Shown one piece after another: positions 1-11,145 of a stretch of DNA of 64,000 bases. Origin of the DNA: Cryptomeria japonica (Eukaryota > Streptophyta > Pinopsida > Cupressales > Cupressaceae). Each line of letters opens with the position of its first letter. Position 1 is the first letter of the stretch. The notes under the pieces are model-generated. The model saw only the letters and a program-made list of their open reading frames with translations. It had not been told where the DNA came from and made no database searches. The stretch lies in NCBI RefSeq assembly GCF_030272615.1, contig NC_081408.1:399431889-399495888 (forward strand), given 5' to 3'. Made by a program: the position numbers and the translations under genes.

Positions 1-14
1 ATAAATGTGTATGA

Positions 15-209
15 AAGGCTTGGGAGGCTTTGGGAAAACTAGATTTTACAATAAAGAAAATCTACAAGGAAGCCAATAAAGCGGTTGATTTGCTTGCTAA
101 TGTGGGTGTACTTACAGATAAGGTGGATATCATAGATTCAGATCCAAAGAGATGGGATGGATTGTCTTTGATTTTACAGAAAGACGGTAAAAAGAATAAA
201 TATAAATAG
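15..209 (+). pseudogene. LINE ORF2 C-terminus (RNase H tail), partial
   Basis: The frame ending at TAG 207-209 reads KIYKEANKAVDLLANVG. This matches the C-terminal part of the RNase H domain found at the end of plant L1-type ORF2 proteins, where the pattern is usually HxYREANxxADxLAN and the Asp is a catalytic-site residue. Here the Asp is present, but the usual Ala before it is Val. The frame has a stop at 12-14, so the piece is either decayed or frameshifted close to the window edge. The rest of ORF2 would lie to the left of the window. The sequence after the stop (210 onward) should be LINE 3' UTR, but I cannot see a poly(A) tail or target duplication to fix its end. Confidence 0.6.
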
Positions 210-3200
210 ATAAATTGTGGTGAAATTATCCATTTATCTTGTGGATAGGCATTATATGGTTCTTATGTTGTCTTTTGCACTCTCCCTGAGATCCTTTTCA
301 TGGAAGTGATGATGCTATTGTAAATGATGCACATTACCAAAGGATTAGGTCTATGAGTGCGACCCTAATGGCCATTTATGGCCTTTTCCACTATTTCCCA
401 CGGTGTAAAATGATGGAGAACAAAGGAATAAGGGGTGTTCATTGTAGACATCTTAAGGATGGAAGGAGCAACAGATTGGATGGTTGTTCTAGCTCTATGA
501 AGAGACATTGCTGAAAAGAATCGACATGGAACTATGGGAGAATGAGCAAGCACATGATGGAGAGATGTATGAGGAATTTTACTCCAAGGTTGTTGGTTCC
601 ATTGCATGAATTTTCAAGCCAGTGCTATCAATATGGGTATGGCGGCTAACAAGGCACTCACTTTCTATAAAGAGTGCATTAAAGACATAAACTTAGAGGA
701 ATTTGAGGTTCATTTGAGTGTAAATGGGAACCTATTTTCACCCTTCTAAATTGATAGTATCTATGAATGTGCAGAAGGCATGGTGTATATCGCTCATATA
801 ATTTTTATTTCAGTTTTTATATGGGGATCCACCCCTATGGTGATACTTACTAAAAAAGAACAAGCTCAAATAATGTAGATGACCCAAGAAACTCTAATGC
901 AAATTAGGTTCTTTTTAGTGCTCCACATTGAAATATTCTATTTTTGTTGTCTTATTTTTTAATACACATGACTTCCCCCTTGATATTCAATGCACATTTA
1001 ATGCATCTGATACAAGTACATGACAATAAATTGTGTGAAATCAGTACCAAATCAATTTGTGATAGGAAAAATAGGTGGGAGATAGAAGAATGAAATTTAT
1101 TTATTTTAACTTCAAGACTCAACCTTGTTGGGTGTTTTATTGATACTACACCATGGGATTCACCCAATATATGAAAATGTTGGTATCAATGTAGAGAATG
1201 AATGACTGCTCATGAGAGGAAATAACAAGTGTACTTACATGTCAAATGTAAGGGGATATATGCAAATATTGATAGGGTTAAATGTATGAGAATGAATGTA
1301 AAATGAGACAGATGAACAAATCAAGGAATGGATTCAACTTTTCACAATAGTGTGTTATTTGTCAAATTTTAGTTGTATTAAGTCATCCCATCACAATAGG
1401 CGGGAAAATTAAATAAGAATTAGCATGGGTGGGAAAATTTCATCATTAAATTTGTCCCCCAATTTAAGGTGCATATGAATCATAACATGAACATGCATTT
1501 CAGAGTAAATGAGCACTTACAAACATGCATGTCAAGTAAATATTCAAACATAAAAAGGGTATTTAAGTTCATATAAAGTTTCATGAACCCTCTCTTAAAA
1601 TATTAAATTTGGGATTTGAGGCAGTAAAGATTGTTTAATCAAACTACCCAATCTTGTAGCCTTAACATCCCATCCAAAACACTATATGGAAACAAAATCT
1701 AAAACTTATCTTTATTTAAACCTTTGTATATACATTCATACAATACAATTCTTAAATAACAATAACATCTATAAAGGATTTCAACAAGAGACACATTTAA
1801 GAAATTTTATAATTTTTCTAGGCACTTCATGCCTACAAGTCTTTGAATATTCAAGTATTCACACCTTCTTGGCTTTGATCCTCTTTTGAAATATTATATT
1901 TTATCCATTCTACAACTTTCATGGTTGCTTTTAACTCCTTTAACACACCTGCAAAACTCTTCTTTCCATTCCTCTATCTTTCTCCTCTCTTCCTTAAGCA
2001 ATTCTCTGGAGCAACCTTCAAGTTAGTTCTCCAACCTTGCTTCTGTTAATTTTTGCTTCTAAAATCTATTTATGGCTGCCTTTTATGGAGATTATAACCC
2101 TTGTGATAAATCACAAAGAGGTACCCAAATCTTCCCTTTCACTTCCCTCCAATTGTCTTTTGAAATTCCTCTACATTTGCTTGAAATCCTTACTAAAATA
2201 TATCCAACAATTTCTTGTTGTAAATACCTTTGCAAAATGAATAAAAATAAGAACCAATTCATGCTCTTTGGGAAATTGAAGATTGTTTAATTATTCTCTC
2301 AAAATTCACTACTTCCCCCCACGATTTAGGTACCTAAATTGGAATAATAAGACAAAAATGAAATGCCAATGTTAATTTCTTTATAAAAAATTCCATGGGC
2401 ATATAAATTGAGAACATTAATTGATTTTCAACTTATAATATTCCAATGAATCCCTTCAACCCTTGAAACTTTGAATTCGTATGATATAATACTCTTGAAA
2501 CCTTATTAATCACCCTATTTGTCTTTGATTTTTTAAATGGAAGCCAAGTCTCAATAAATCAAATATTTTACCCTTCAAAACTCTAAAATTTTCTCTTGAA
2601 GCTCCAACCTACACCAAAAATGTAACAACATAAACATGAAAAATAAAATTATATTTTTGGTGATGTCGGATTGCTTGTGAGCCCATATGTTCCTACATCG
2701 GGATCAATATTAACCCATCCTATTTTCCAATGGGTTAATGGGAGCAACTAGGGAAAATATTCATATTTACTATTTAATTTTATTTGGACTTAATTCAAAT
2801 GATCCAATAAATTAAATATTTAATCAATTAATTAATTACCAACAAAGGTGGGGAATGGGAATCTAAGAAGCATCTTTTGGTATTATTTATTAATTTAATA
2901 TTTGTCTCATTTGACAATTCTGACATAATGCATTGGTGACTATGATAGAGCTATGACATTTGTCATACCCTATTTTTGGAAACCACTTTATAAAATCTTT
3001 TAAAGAAAGGAATGAGATTTTGGGCTCCCATTTTGGGCCTATTGCATATAAAAGCATAGAATTTTATCTTTTGTTCTTATTTCATCTTTTCATATTTTGA
3101 TTTGGAGCACTTATGCTTGTATTGCTTTTAGTGGATGAAAACCAATTATTAGGTAACTAGAGGACAAAAATCTTTTGTTCACAGAGGAAAATTCCATCCA

Positions 3201-3791
3201 GGGATTGTATTTGAGCAAAAAATTCAAGAGATTTTTTATGGTTTCTAGTGTTTGGTTTGGGGGTCATCTTGTTGCAGTTTGGCTTTGTCCAATCATATTG
3301 TTTCCAAAAGTACTATTCAAAAAGTATTGTTTCAAATAGTTTTGTTCCATGTTTTGGGGGGGTTTGTGTGTTTTATTTGCGTGTATTTGTTATTTCATCA
3401 TTCTTAGAAGTTTTTTTCTATGTAAATCCCTACTTTAGACCTGATTTCTTATTATTATGTTAGAAAATAAAATAAGTGTATTGTGACATTTTCTAGCTGA
3501 TTAAGGTTTTTTTTATGAAGGGTAAAGCAGGTTTTGAAGAGACCCAAAATCCTATACAACCAAATTTTACCAGGATCCAAAACCTACAAGAAGAATGCTG
3601 CAAAATGATAACACACATGCAACTAGTAGCCAACAAACAACTAATCAGAAGCAACTAAACATTGAAAGCCCTGTTGTTACAACCAAAGGTCTAAGCCCCC
3701 ACACAATTTAATTTACCAAAAACATAAGAAATGGATATTACAAGGCTCCAATTACCATCATAATACAACAAAAAGAAAACAATTCCTTGAA
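210..3791. other. Unassigned AT-rich sequence, no gene recognised
   Basis: No reading frame here shows a protein motif I recognise. The left edge may be LINE 3' UTR. A TATA-like box (TATAAAAG) sits at 3047-3054, downstream of AT-rich sequence, and could belong to an old LTR, but I find no matching second end or target duplication. Short frames in this region look like chance. Confidence 0.5.
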
Positions 3792-4246
3792 TGCAAGCAA
3801 ATGTAATAACTGGAATATGTATATAAACTTATCCTATTCAAACAAACATATGCAAACATCAAACTGATAAGTATGTTGATATATTGATTGGTTGGATGTG
3901 GTTGCTCTGTCGCTCCAATAGCATGACGGTGTGATAAGGGTGATTGAGTGATGAAATGAGAAACATAAGGACAGAATATGAAGAGATAATGAACTTTATG
4001 AGAGAGGAGGCCTCAATTATAGATTTTTCATGAGTAAAACCAATGGCCAATAATTAATGTCAAATGGAGGGTTAAGATTGAATGAGGGTGTGGTCCTAGA
4101 TTTGGAGGCTTAGATTTGTGACAAGTGTCACAAGGATAAGTGAGTTGAAAGGGTTAAGTATGCTCACACATGTGTGAGAAAACATGGGGAAACTTATGAA
4201 AAAGACATGTCAATGACATGTGCAAGAGAAGTTGACTTGTGCAAGT
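3792..4246 (-). repeat. LTR-like repeat copy A, distal part
   Basis: This is collinear with 28163-28619 (copy B), including the shared stretches around the direct CACATGTGTGAG motif. It is separated from its other half (10646-11145) by Copia-1. The left limit is placed where similarity to copy B starts, at a TG dinucleotide (3792-3793). Orientation is taken from the right-hand end of the repeat, which reads like an LTR start on the minus strand. Confidence 0.7.
4242..4246. repeat. Target-site duplication of Copia-1 (left copy)
   Basis: CAAGT here pairs with AAAGT at 10646-10650, 4 of 5 bases equal. The undisturbed site in copy B (28615-28619) reads AAAGT. Confidence 0.75.
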
Positions 4247-5130
4247 TGTAAGGAAGTTAAGTAGCAAAACAAATTCCTACACTAACCTTGAGAGGAGGGT
4301 AATGCAAAACTTTTATAGATCGTTACAACAGTTATAAAAACTTAACAAAAATAAATAAAATATCATGCATACCACAACACAACAACATAGTGATTTACAT
4401 GGGGAAAACCCTTTTGAGAGAAAAACACCACACTCCAAAAGCCGCCCAATATATTATTCAACAATCAAAAACATATTACAATATACTTGCAAAGCAAGCT
4501 CTTCATAGGAGTACCACTAATCAGAGATTTTGAGGTAACTTAATATCCATAAGACTCTTACACATAATCTCCATCTCATGCACTTCATATATAGGAGATA
4601 CAGTACAGGAAACCATCAAACGGTATTACAAAACCATGGGCTAAAACTACCCAATAAAGTAGAGCCGACCTTATCTCCATTCTAGATGGCCTATGACGTG
4701 TCAAAACACACATCAACACATGTTTCTCCCTTTTACAACTCATTTATCTGTCTGATGCATTTTATATTTCCTATTTCAGGAGTCCAAACTTCCAGAGGCC
4801 ATAACTTGTGAACTATTTGAAGTGCCAGAAAGATCGCAAAGTACTCTATCAACTTGTAAACCATTATGCCATTTACGCCCACTTTTCAGGGAATTTTAGA
4901 GTGTCTAGAGTCCTCAAAATTAAATTTAAACCTCTCATCACACCCTCCAAAAACAGAAACTTTAATATCTTCAAAAGTAGCTGTGAGCTTGTGACACAAC
5001 TTTACCGGTATGCTTATCTAGCCATCCAAAAGTTTTGGGGAGAATTTCACACTATTTTGTGCTCAAATAAAAAAATACTATAAATAGCAACCTCATGTAA
5101 ATGCAAGGTTGAGACACCATTTTCCCAACA
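4247..5130 (-). repeat. Copia-1 3' LTR
   Basis: On the plus strand it starts TGTAAGGAAG and ends CCCAACA, so the element-sense LTR is TG...CA. It is collinear with 9763-10645. Confidence 0.92.
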
Positions 5131-5140
5131 TTCTCCCACT
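5131..5140 (-). other. Copia-1 polypurine tract
   Basis: Read on the minus strand it is AGTGGGAGAA, directly before the 3' LTR start TGTTGGG. This is the usual second-strand primer position. Confidence 0.8.
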
Positions 5141-5185
5141 TGTCGAACACCTTGCAAGAGAAAAGGGAGTATCCACACAATAAAT

Positions 5186-5480
5186 CAATTGCTAGGAGCC
5201 ATGAGGCCCATAGACTCTGAACACCATCTAAACTTCTTTGTTCTCATAGCCTTAGTTAAAGCATCTACAACATTCATCAAATTTTTTGCCTTAACTAGCT
5301 TCACCTTGCCATCTTCAACCTATCTCTGACAAAATGATACTGAACATTAATGTGTTTGGTTCGAGCATGAAATTTCGGGTTCTTAGCTAGGTAGATTGCA
5401 CTCTGACTATCACAATAAACTATCATTGTACCTTGTTTTATTCCAATATCTAAACACAGTCTCTTAAGACAAATGGCTTC
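5186..5480 (-). pseudogene. Copia-1 RNase H, C-terminal remnant
   Basis: On the minus strand the frame reads TMIVYCDSQSAIYLAKN and then FHARTKHINVQYHFV. This is the last third of the Copia RNase H domain, including the DSQSA motif with its catalytic Asp. It breaks after about 60 codons; a further piece (FRWCSESMGL) near 5200 marks the usual polyprotein end. The N-terminal part of the domain, with its first catalytic residues, is missing because of the deletion at about 5478-5484. It cannot encode an active enzyme. Confidence 0.85.
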
Positions 5481-6267
5481 TTTAATTTATAGACCAAATT
5501 ACTTTTACCTTTCACCACATGGTCCTCTGGTTGTGTCATATAAATATTCTCCTCCAAATCACCATGAAGGAAGCCTATTTTCATATCCATTTGCTCAACC
5601 TCTAAATCATAAGCAACATCAATAGAAAGCAAAAATCTAATGGATTTCATTTTTGCAATAGGAGAAAATATCTCACCATAATCAACATCCTCAACCCGAG
5701 AGTAGCCTTTTGCAACTAACCTTGCTTTATACTTCTCAATGCTTCCATCTGAACCAATCTTTTTCTTGAACACCCATTTGCAACCAACATGATTTCGTCC
5801 TTTAGGAAATGGTACAAGATCCCATGTATCATTCTTTTTCAAATCTGTCATTTCTTCTTCCATAGCAATCTTCCAGGATTTTGCATCATTCATACCTAAC
5901 GCCTCTTCTATAGATCTAGGTTCATCCACATTAGTATTTAAAGTAAAAATACATATCCAATCATCAAGTGAATACCTTTTAGGAGGTTTATATGTCTTGT
6001 AGACCTTCAAACAAGCTGAGTTGGAGGTTCTTCCTCCTCTTATGAAGATTTAGAGCTAGATGAGCTCTCCTCAACTTCTTTCCTACCAAGTGGTCTCGAT
6101 TCAACTCTTTCAGGCGTAGAAGGGAATTGAATCACATCTTCCTATTTAGTCTATTTTAGCTGCAATGTAACAGAAGGGGACTTAATTTCTCTAAAAATAA
6201 CACATCTATTATGAATTACCTTTTGTGCAATAGGGTCCCAAAGCTTGTATCCTTTCACACCATAACT
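5478..6267 (-). pseudogene. Copia-1 integrase C-terminus and reverse transcriptase N-terminus
   Basis: From about 6267 the minus strand reads SYGVKGYKLWDPIAQK, the integrase C-terminal GKGY-like region. After a broken linker, 6010-5478 is open. It contains the RT start (GCKWVFKKK, then YKARLVAKGYS) and the first RT motif, EQMDMKIGFLHGD, where Copia elements usually have EQMDVKTAFLHG. The frame then runs into the deletion joint after NLVYKLKK. The catalytic YVDD block, present in the related Copia-2, is gone. The open stretch of 186 codons makes this the best-kept part of Copia-1. Confidence 0.88.
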
Positions 6268-6272
6268 GTAAC
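6268..6272. repeat. Target-site duplication GTAAC of nested solo LTR (left)
   Basis: It is identical to GTAAC at 7536-7540. Removing one copy plus 6273-7535 restores the continuous Copia-1 integrase reading across the joint. Confidence 0.92.
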
Positions 6273-7535
6273 TGTGTGTGAAAAGTGGTAATCTGTAAGC
6301 GGTATGACACAAACACTTCAATAAATCATTGCATGTATGGTCAGACAGATATAAGCATGAATATAAAAACCATAACAAATCAATCTATTGCCTTCTAAAA
6401 GATGCGAGTATAGACTTGCTTTCAAATTTATCTAAGCAATACCAGTGACTAGACTACACCAAGATGAAGGATTTAATCTATATGAGCACAAAGTTGAGCT
6501 AAATGGATGCAAGATTAAGCTAGATAGATGCAAGATTAAGCTAGATATGCAAAATTAAGCTATGAATGATTAAACTAAATATGCAAAAAGCTAAGATGCA
6601 ATAATCTCAAAGCACGATATTCTTAATGACTCTAGAGAAAAAACAACATAATAACAATAAATCTCCAGGATGTCTTGAATGAGAGATGAAAGGCTGAATT
6701 TATAGAGAATCCAAAGAGAGACCAACGGTCAAGATCGATTAATGATGAGCGGTTGAGAGTCCTCAAGAAAAAGTACAATCCAGGTGAATTGAAATAATTA
6801 GATGCTTTGATTCAGTTTCAGAGAAGATTAGATTGGGTTAATCTTGAGATAAATTCCAATTAGAGCTTGATTGAATGCATTGATATTATAAGTTTGAGTT
6901 TGCATTGGAGATAAAATTAGTTGATTCCATGCACTTGAGATAAAATTAATTGATTCCATGCACTTGAGATAAAATTGGTTGATTCCATGCACATTCCTCT
7001 TATTTGCTCAAGATTTTTATTAGAAAAAGCCTCTTCAATGCAATTGAACTTCTTTCCTCAAGATTTGCTTTGGAGTTTTAATTTTAGAGAAAATGATTTA
7101 TTCAATTTAATTGCTTTTCTTGATTTTATGAGATTTTTCAAGTTATCTCAAATTTAGAAAAAGAAATATCTCAAGTTGATTTCTTTTCTCAATTTAGTTC
7201 CTTTTTTGTAAATTAATTCCTTTTGTAAATTAATTCATTTTTTAAAATTAATTCCTTTTTGATGTTTTAATGGCAAATTTATTTATTAATTAAATATGCT
7301 AGGATATTTAATTAAATAAAGAGGATAATTGATTAAAATGATTTACTTGGAATGATTTATTAATTAAATAAACATTTAATTAATTTAAGATGATTTATTT
7401 GCCATGTGACATTGATGAATGAGGAATTAATTATTTAGGTGCTCAAGATTGATTTAGTTGCCTTTGGTTAGGACCTTGGTGATGTAGCTGAGATTAGGGG
7501 CCCATGGTTTAGATGACCATTTTTAGGGTATTACA
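6273..7535 (-). mobile_element. Solo LTR nested in Copia-1
   Basis: This 1263-bp segment starts TGTGTGTG and ends TTACA on the plus strand, so it has TG...CA ends and exact 5-bp duplications GTAAC on both sides. On the minus strand it begins TGTAATACCC, a common plant LTR start. It contains no coding domain. Inside are three 29-bp tandem units (6908-6994) and AT-rich palindromic stretches around 7260-7390. The structure is what unequal recombination between two LTRs leaves behind. Confidence 0.92.
6908..6994. repeat. Three 29-bp tandem repeats
   Basis: Units start at 6908, 6937 and 6966, each beginning GAGATAAAATT and containing TTGATTCCATGCAC. They lie within the solo LTR. Confidence 0.85.
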
Positions 7536-7540
7536 GTAAC
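7536..7540. repeat. Target-site duplication GTAAC of nested solo LTR (right)
   Basis: It matches 6268-6272 exactly. Confidence 0.92.
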
Positions 7541-8882
7541 CAATGAAGATACATTTCACAACCTTGTTCTCCAACTTTGTTTGCTTCTCCTTTGGCACAT
7601 GTGCATATGCCTCGCAACCAAAAACTCTAAGATGTCTCAATGAAGGCTTGTGACCTGAACATGCTTCCATAGGCATTTTATCAACAAGGGTTGATGTAGA
7701 AGACTTGTTAATCCGATAGCAAGTAGTGGCAATAGCTTCAACCCCAAAAAATTATTCTAGACCAGCACCACTCAGCATACTCCTAGCCTTCTCCATCAGT
7801 GTCCTGTTCATTCTTTTTGCAACTCCATTCTGTTGTGGATAATACGGAGTTGTCTTATGTCTGTTAATGCCGAAGTCTTTACAAAATCTATCCAAATCAT
7901 TAGAGAAAAAATCATCGCCATTATGAGTCCTCAAACATTTATATTTCTTTCCAGTCTGTAACTCAACCATTTCTTTAAATTCTTTAAAACGATTGAAAAC
8001 TTTAGATTTACTCTTTATACAATATATCCATTTCCTTCTACTAAAATCATCAATAAATGAAACATAATATGTGAATTTTCCAATCAAAGGAACATCTACA
8101 GGACCATACACATAAGAATGAATAAGATCCAAAACACCACAAGATTTATGAGAAGAGTAAAATTGAATGCGGTTTTCTTTTCCATAAATGCAATGCTCAC
8201 ATAAATCAAAGTCAAGATTACAATCATTCAAACCTTCAACAAGGTTTTTGTTTTTCAAGGTCCTTAGACTCTTTTGTCCAATGTGGCCTAGTCTACAGTG
8301 CCATAACATAGTCTTCTTTGCAAGTAACTTTGCTTCAAAAGAAAGTGCATCCTTAGGTACCCAAAAGCCATGTCCATCCACTGAAGGTGAAACCCTCAAA
8401 TCTTTCGACGAAGTATCTACATATTTACTTTTTATAGAGGTGCTATTACACTCAACAGTGTATGCCTCTAACTTATACAAAGTGTCAAACTTGACACCTC
8501 TAGAAATCACCATAGCAACCTTAATTATCTTGCATCTTGCATCAAAAAAGACTACCTGCACATCCACATCTATCAATTTTCTCACAGATAATAAATTTCC
8601 TTTTAATCCAAAGATATGCAACACACCGCCAATCCTTTTTATTCTACCATCAGGAAATTTGATCCTAACTTTACCACGACCAACAATATCTAAATGTGAA
8701 TCATCACCCAAGTACACCTTACCTCCTTTAAATTCTTCATATTCAGAAAACCAATCTCTATTGGAAGTCATATGAAAAGATGCACCTAAGTCAATTAAAC
8801 ATGCATAATTACTTACATGAGTAGCCAAAACCACATTGAATGCATCACCATCTTCCTTCTCAAACTCAAAATCAGAATCTTA
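7541..8882 (-). pseudogene. Copia-1 protease and integrase
   Basis: The minus strand from 8834 is open for 360 codons. It shows a degraded protease motif (LIDLGASFHMTS; Copia proteases usually have DSGAS or DSGTS), then the GAG-pre-integrase zinc motif (WHCRLGHIG, and CEHCIYGK). The integrase core follows, with a conserved TYYVSFIDDFSRR segment, RTHNGDDF where RTDNGGEF is expected (catalytic Asp changed to His), and QQNGVAKRMN where the catalytic Glu has become Lys. The enzyme would be dead even without stops. The frame resumes downstream towards 7541, where KVVKCIFIGY runs into the nested solo LTR. Confidence 0.9.
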
Positions 8883-9638
8883 CTTCTTCTTTTGTTCTTT
8901 GCAGTCCTTACGATTGTGTCTTGGTTTACCACAATTTCAACAGATGACTTTGGACTTTCCAAGAAATTTTGATATCCCTTTGGACTTGGATTTATTACGC
9001 TTCTCATTCTTCTTGCCTTTGTCCATAGGTCTTCCACGAATAGTTAGAGCTTCCTTAGAACCGATGGATACCTTCCTCTTCATCTCTTCACCAAGTAGGG
9101 CACCCACCACATCTTTAAACTTTAGAACAACAAAACTACTACCGATAGCCATAACAAGAGAATCCCACGAATCAGGCAAAGAACAAAGCAAGATCTGGCA
9201 TTTCTCCTCTTCATCCATCTTAACACCAATAGATACCAATTGAACCACCAACATATTAAATGCTTCCAGGTGGTCTGCAATTCATCCACCCTCTTTCATC
9301 TTCAAGGAATACAATTTTTTCCTCAAGAAAATTTGATTTAATAAAGATTTCGCTTGATACATCTCACCAAGCTTAGTCCATAACTTTTGTGTAGTGTTCT
9401 CTTCATGGACATTGATCATAACAGAGTCTGCCAAGCACAATCTTATTATACCCTTGGATTTACAATCCATAACATCACATAGAGCAGCCACTGTAGGATT
9501 TGAGGGTCTTGAGACATTCACATCAACAACATCCCACATATCTCAATCTATTAACAAATCTTTCATCTTCAACTTCCACATCTCAAAATTACTTCCATTA
9601 AATTTCTCCACTTCTATTCTCCTTAATGAACTTTCCAT
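8883..9638 (-). pseudogene. Copia-1 gag
   Basis: The start is the ATG at 9638-9636, about 110 bases inside the primer-binding site. The protein begins MESSLRRIEVEKFNG and continues with FEMWKLKMKDLL, the typical Copia gag N-terminus. Later blocks read MYQAKSLLNQIFLRKKLY and CSLPDSWDSLVMAIGSS, which are UBN2/gag family signatures. The nucleocapsid zinc knuckle is near 8940-8900. Its order C-x2-C-x4-H-x4-C is visible, but the residue after the first Cys is a stop (TGG to TGA). At least two stops and two frame changes break it. Confidence 0.88.
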
Positions 9639-9748
9639 CTGAAAATTCCTACAACAAGATCAAAAAGTGTCTTTTGCACAAGCTCCCACTCAAATATGGA
9701 TTAGTTCAAAAAACCCAACAACCCACAACTTAAACCAAATGTGATCAA

Positions 9749-9760
9749 GCTCTGATACCA
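9749..9760 (-). other. Copia-1 primer-binding site (initiator Met tRNA)
   Basis: On the minus strand it reads TGGTATCAGAGC, the standard plant PBS complementary to the 3' end of initiator Met tRNA, two bases inside the 5' LTR. Confidence 0.93.
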
Positions 9761-9762
9761 CT

Positions 9763-10645
9763 TGTAAAGAAGTTAAGTAGCGGAACAACTTCCTACACTA
9801 ACCTTGAGAGGAGGGTAATGTAAAATTTTTATAGATCGTTACAGCAGTTACAAAAACTTAACATAAATAAACCAAATATCATGCATACCACAACACAACA
9901 ACACATTGATTTACGTGGGGAAAACCCCTTCGGAAGAAAAACCGTACACTCCAAAAGTCGCCCAATATATATTATTCAACAATAAATAATAGATTACAAT
10001 ATAATTGTAGAGAAAGCTCTTCAGAGGAGTACCACTAATTAGAGATTTAGAGTTAATTCAATAGCCATAAGACTCTTACACACAACTTCTATCTCGCACA
10101 CCTCATATATAGGAGATACAATGCAAGAAACCGTCAAACGATATTACATAACCATGGGCTAAAACCACCCAATAGAGTAGAGCTGAACTTATCTCCATTC
10201 TAGATGCCTTATGATGTGTCAATACACACATCAACATGTGTTCATCTATTTTAAAACTCATTTATGTGTCTCATACATTTTATATTTCCTATTTCAGGAG
10301 TCTAAACTTTTAGAGGCCATGACTTGTGAACCGTGAGTTCGATTGACGAATCATTTGAAGTGTCGGAAGCTCACAAAGTGTTGTATCACCTCATAAACCA
10401 CTACACCATTTACACCCACTTTTCAAGGTGTTTCGGAGAGTCTAAAGTTCTCAAAATTAAATTTAAACCTTTAATCTCACCCTCCAAAAACGAAGCTGTG
10501 ATCTTGTAATGAAACTTTTACGACATGCTTATCTAACCAACCAGAAGCTTTGGGGAGAATTTCGCACCATTTTGTGCTCAAATGAAAACCTACTATAAAT
10601 AGTAACCTCATGTAAATGCAAGGTTGAGACACCATTTTTGCAACA
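9763..10645 (-). repeat. Copia-1 5' LTR
   Basis: 883 bp, collinear with 4247-5130 and ending in CAACA next to the duplicated target site. Most differences between the two LTRs are C/T or G/A changes. Confidence 0.92.
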
Positions 10646-11145
10646 AAAGTGACATGTGTAGAAGGTAGGAGGCTTGTGAAAGTGACATGTCTATGACATG
10701 TGTAAGAAGTAGGGTGACCATGAGGTGACATTTCATGATCACACATATGTGAGCAAGATGAGGGTAGGGACACTTGTCACATGTAAATGGATTCAAGGGT
10801 TAGGATTAGGTGGTCAAGGATTGAGGTGAGGTGGAATTTATTAATAGTGAAAATGGTAATGGAGTTTAATTAGCTTAAATCGATTATTTAAGTATGAGTT
10901 AATTAATTAATTTGGTAGGAGGATTTGTAGGATAAGGTTAGGCATAATTAAATAAATGTAAATTTATTTAATTAAAGGTGAGGGATAAAGGTGAAGGTTA
11001 ATCTTAATTAAATAAATGTAAACTTATTTAATTAAGGGTGATGGCTAAAGATAAAGGATTAATTATTTAAATAATAAATATTTACTTAATTGGCTAGAAT
11101 GGGATAAGGTCAAGTGTGGTCAGGTATGGATAATTTTAGGTGTCT
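10646..11145 (-). repeat. LTR-like repeat copy A, proximal part
   Basis: This continues copy A after Copia-1 and matches 28620-29061. At its right end the minus strand reads TATAGACACCTAAAATTATC, similar to a TGTAGACACC LTR start, directly after a purine-rich stretch AAGAGGGGAAAAA (11146-11160 region) that looks like a polypurine tract. Relative to copy B it has an extra tandem unit of about 59 bp around 10945-11035. Confidence 0.68.

Larger units (their letters stand above)
4247..10645 (-). mobile_element. Copia-1, Ty1/Copia LTR retrotransposon, decayed
   Basis: Both LTRs (884 and 883 bp), a primer-binding site for initiator Met tRNA, a polypurine tract and the Copia gene order gag-protease-integrase-RT-RNase H are all visible on the minus strand. 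The coding part holds many stops and frameshifts, a deletion joining RT to RNase H, and a 1263-bp solo LTR in the integrase region. By eye the LTRs differ at roughly one site in ten, so the insertion is old. It sits inside LTR-like repeat copy A, with the empty site preserved at 28.6 kb. It is related to Copia-2 at 39971-48360 but belongs to a different LTR family. Confidence 0.92.

Noticed and set aside
2659..3540. LTR starting TGATGTCGG with a TATA box at 3047
   Set aside because: No matching end, duplication or second copy found; only the TATA-like box is noted.
8188..8775. 195-codon plus-strand frame
   Set aside because: It is the reverse strand of the Copia-1 integrase, has no motif, and is explained by the real minus-strand frame.
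8836..9243. 135-codon plus-strand frame
   Set aside because: Shadow of Copia-1 gag on the other strand.
10591..10600. TATA box in the Copia-1 LTR
   Set aside because: Only about 50 bases from the LTR start in the element orientation, too short a U3, and the motif is near-palindromic.
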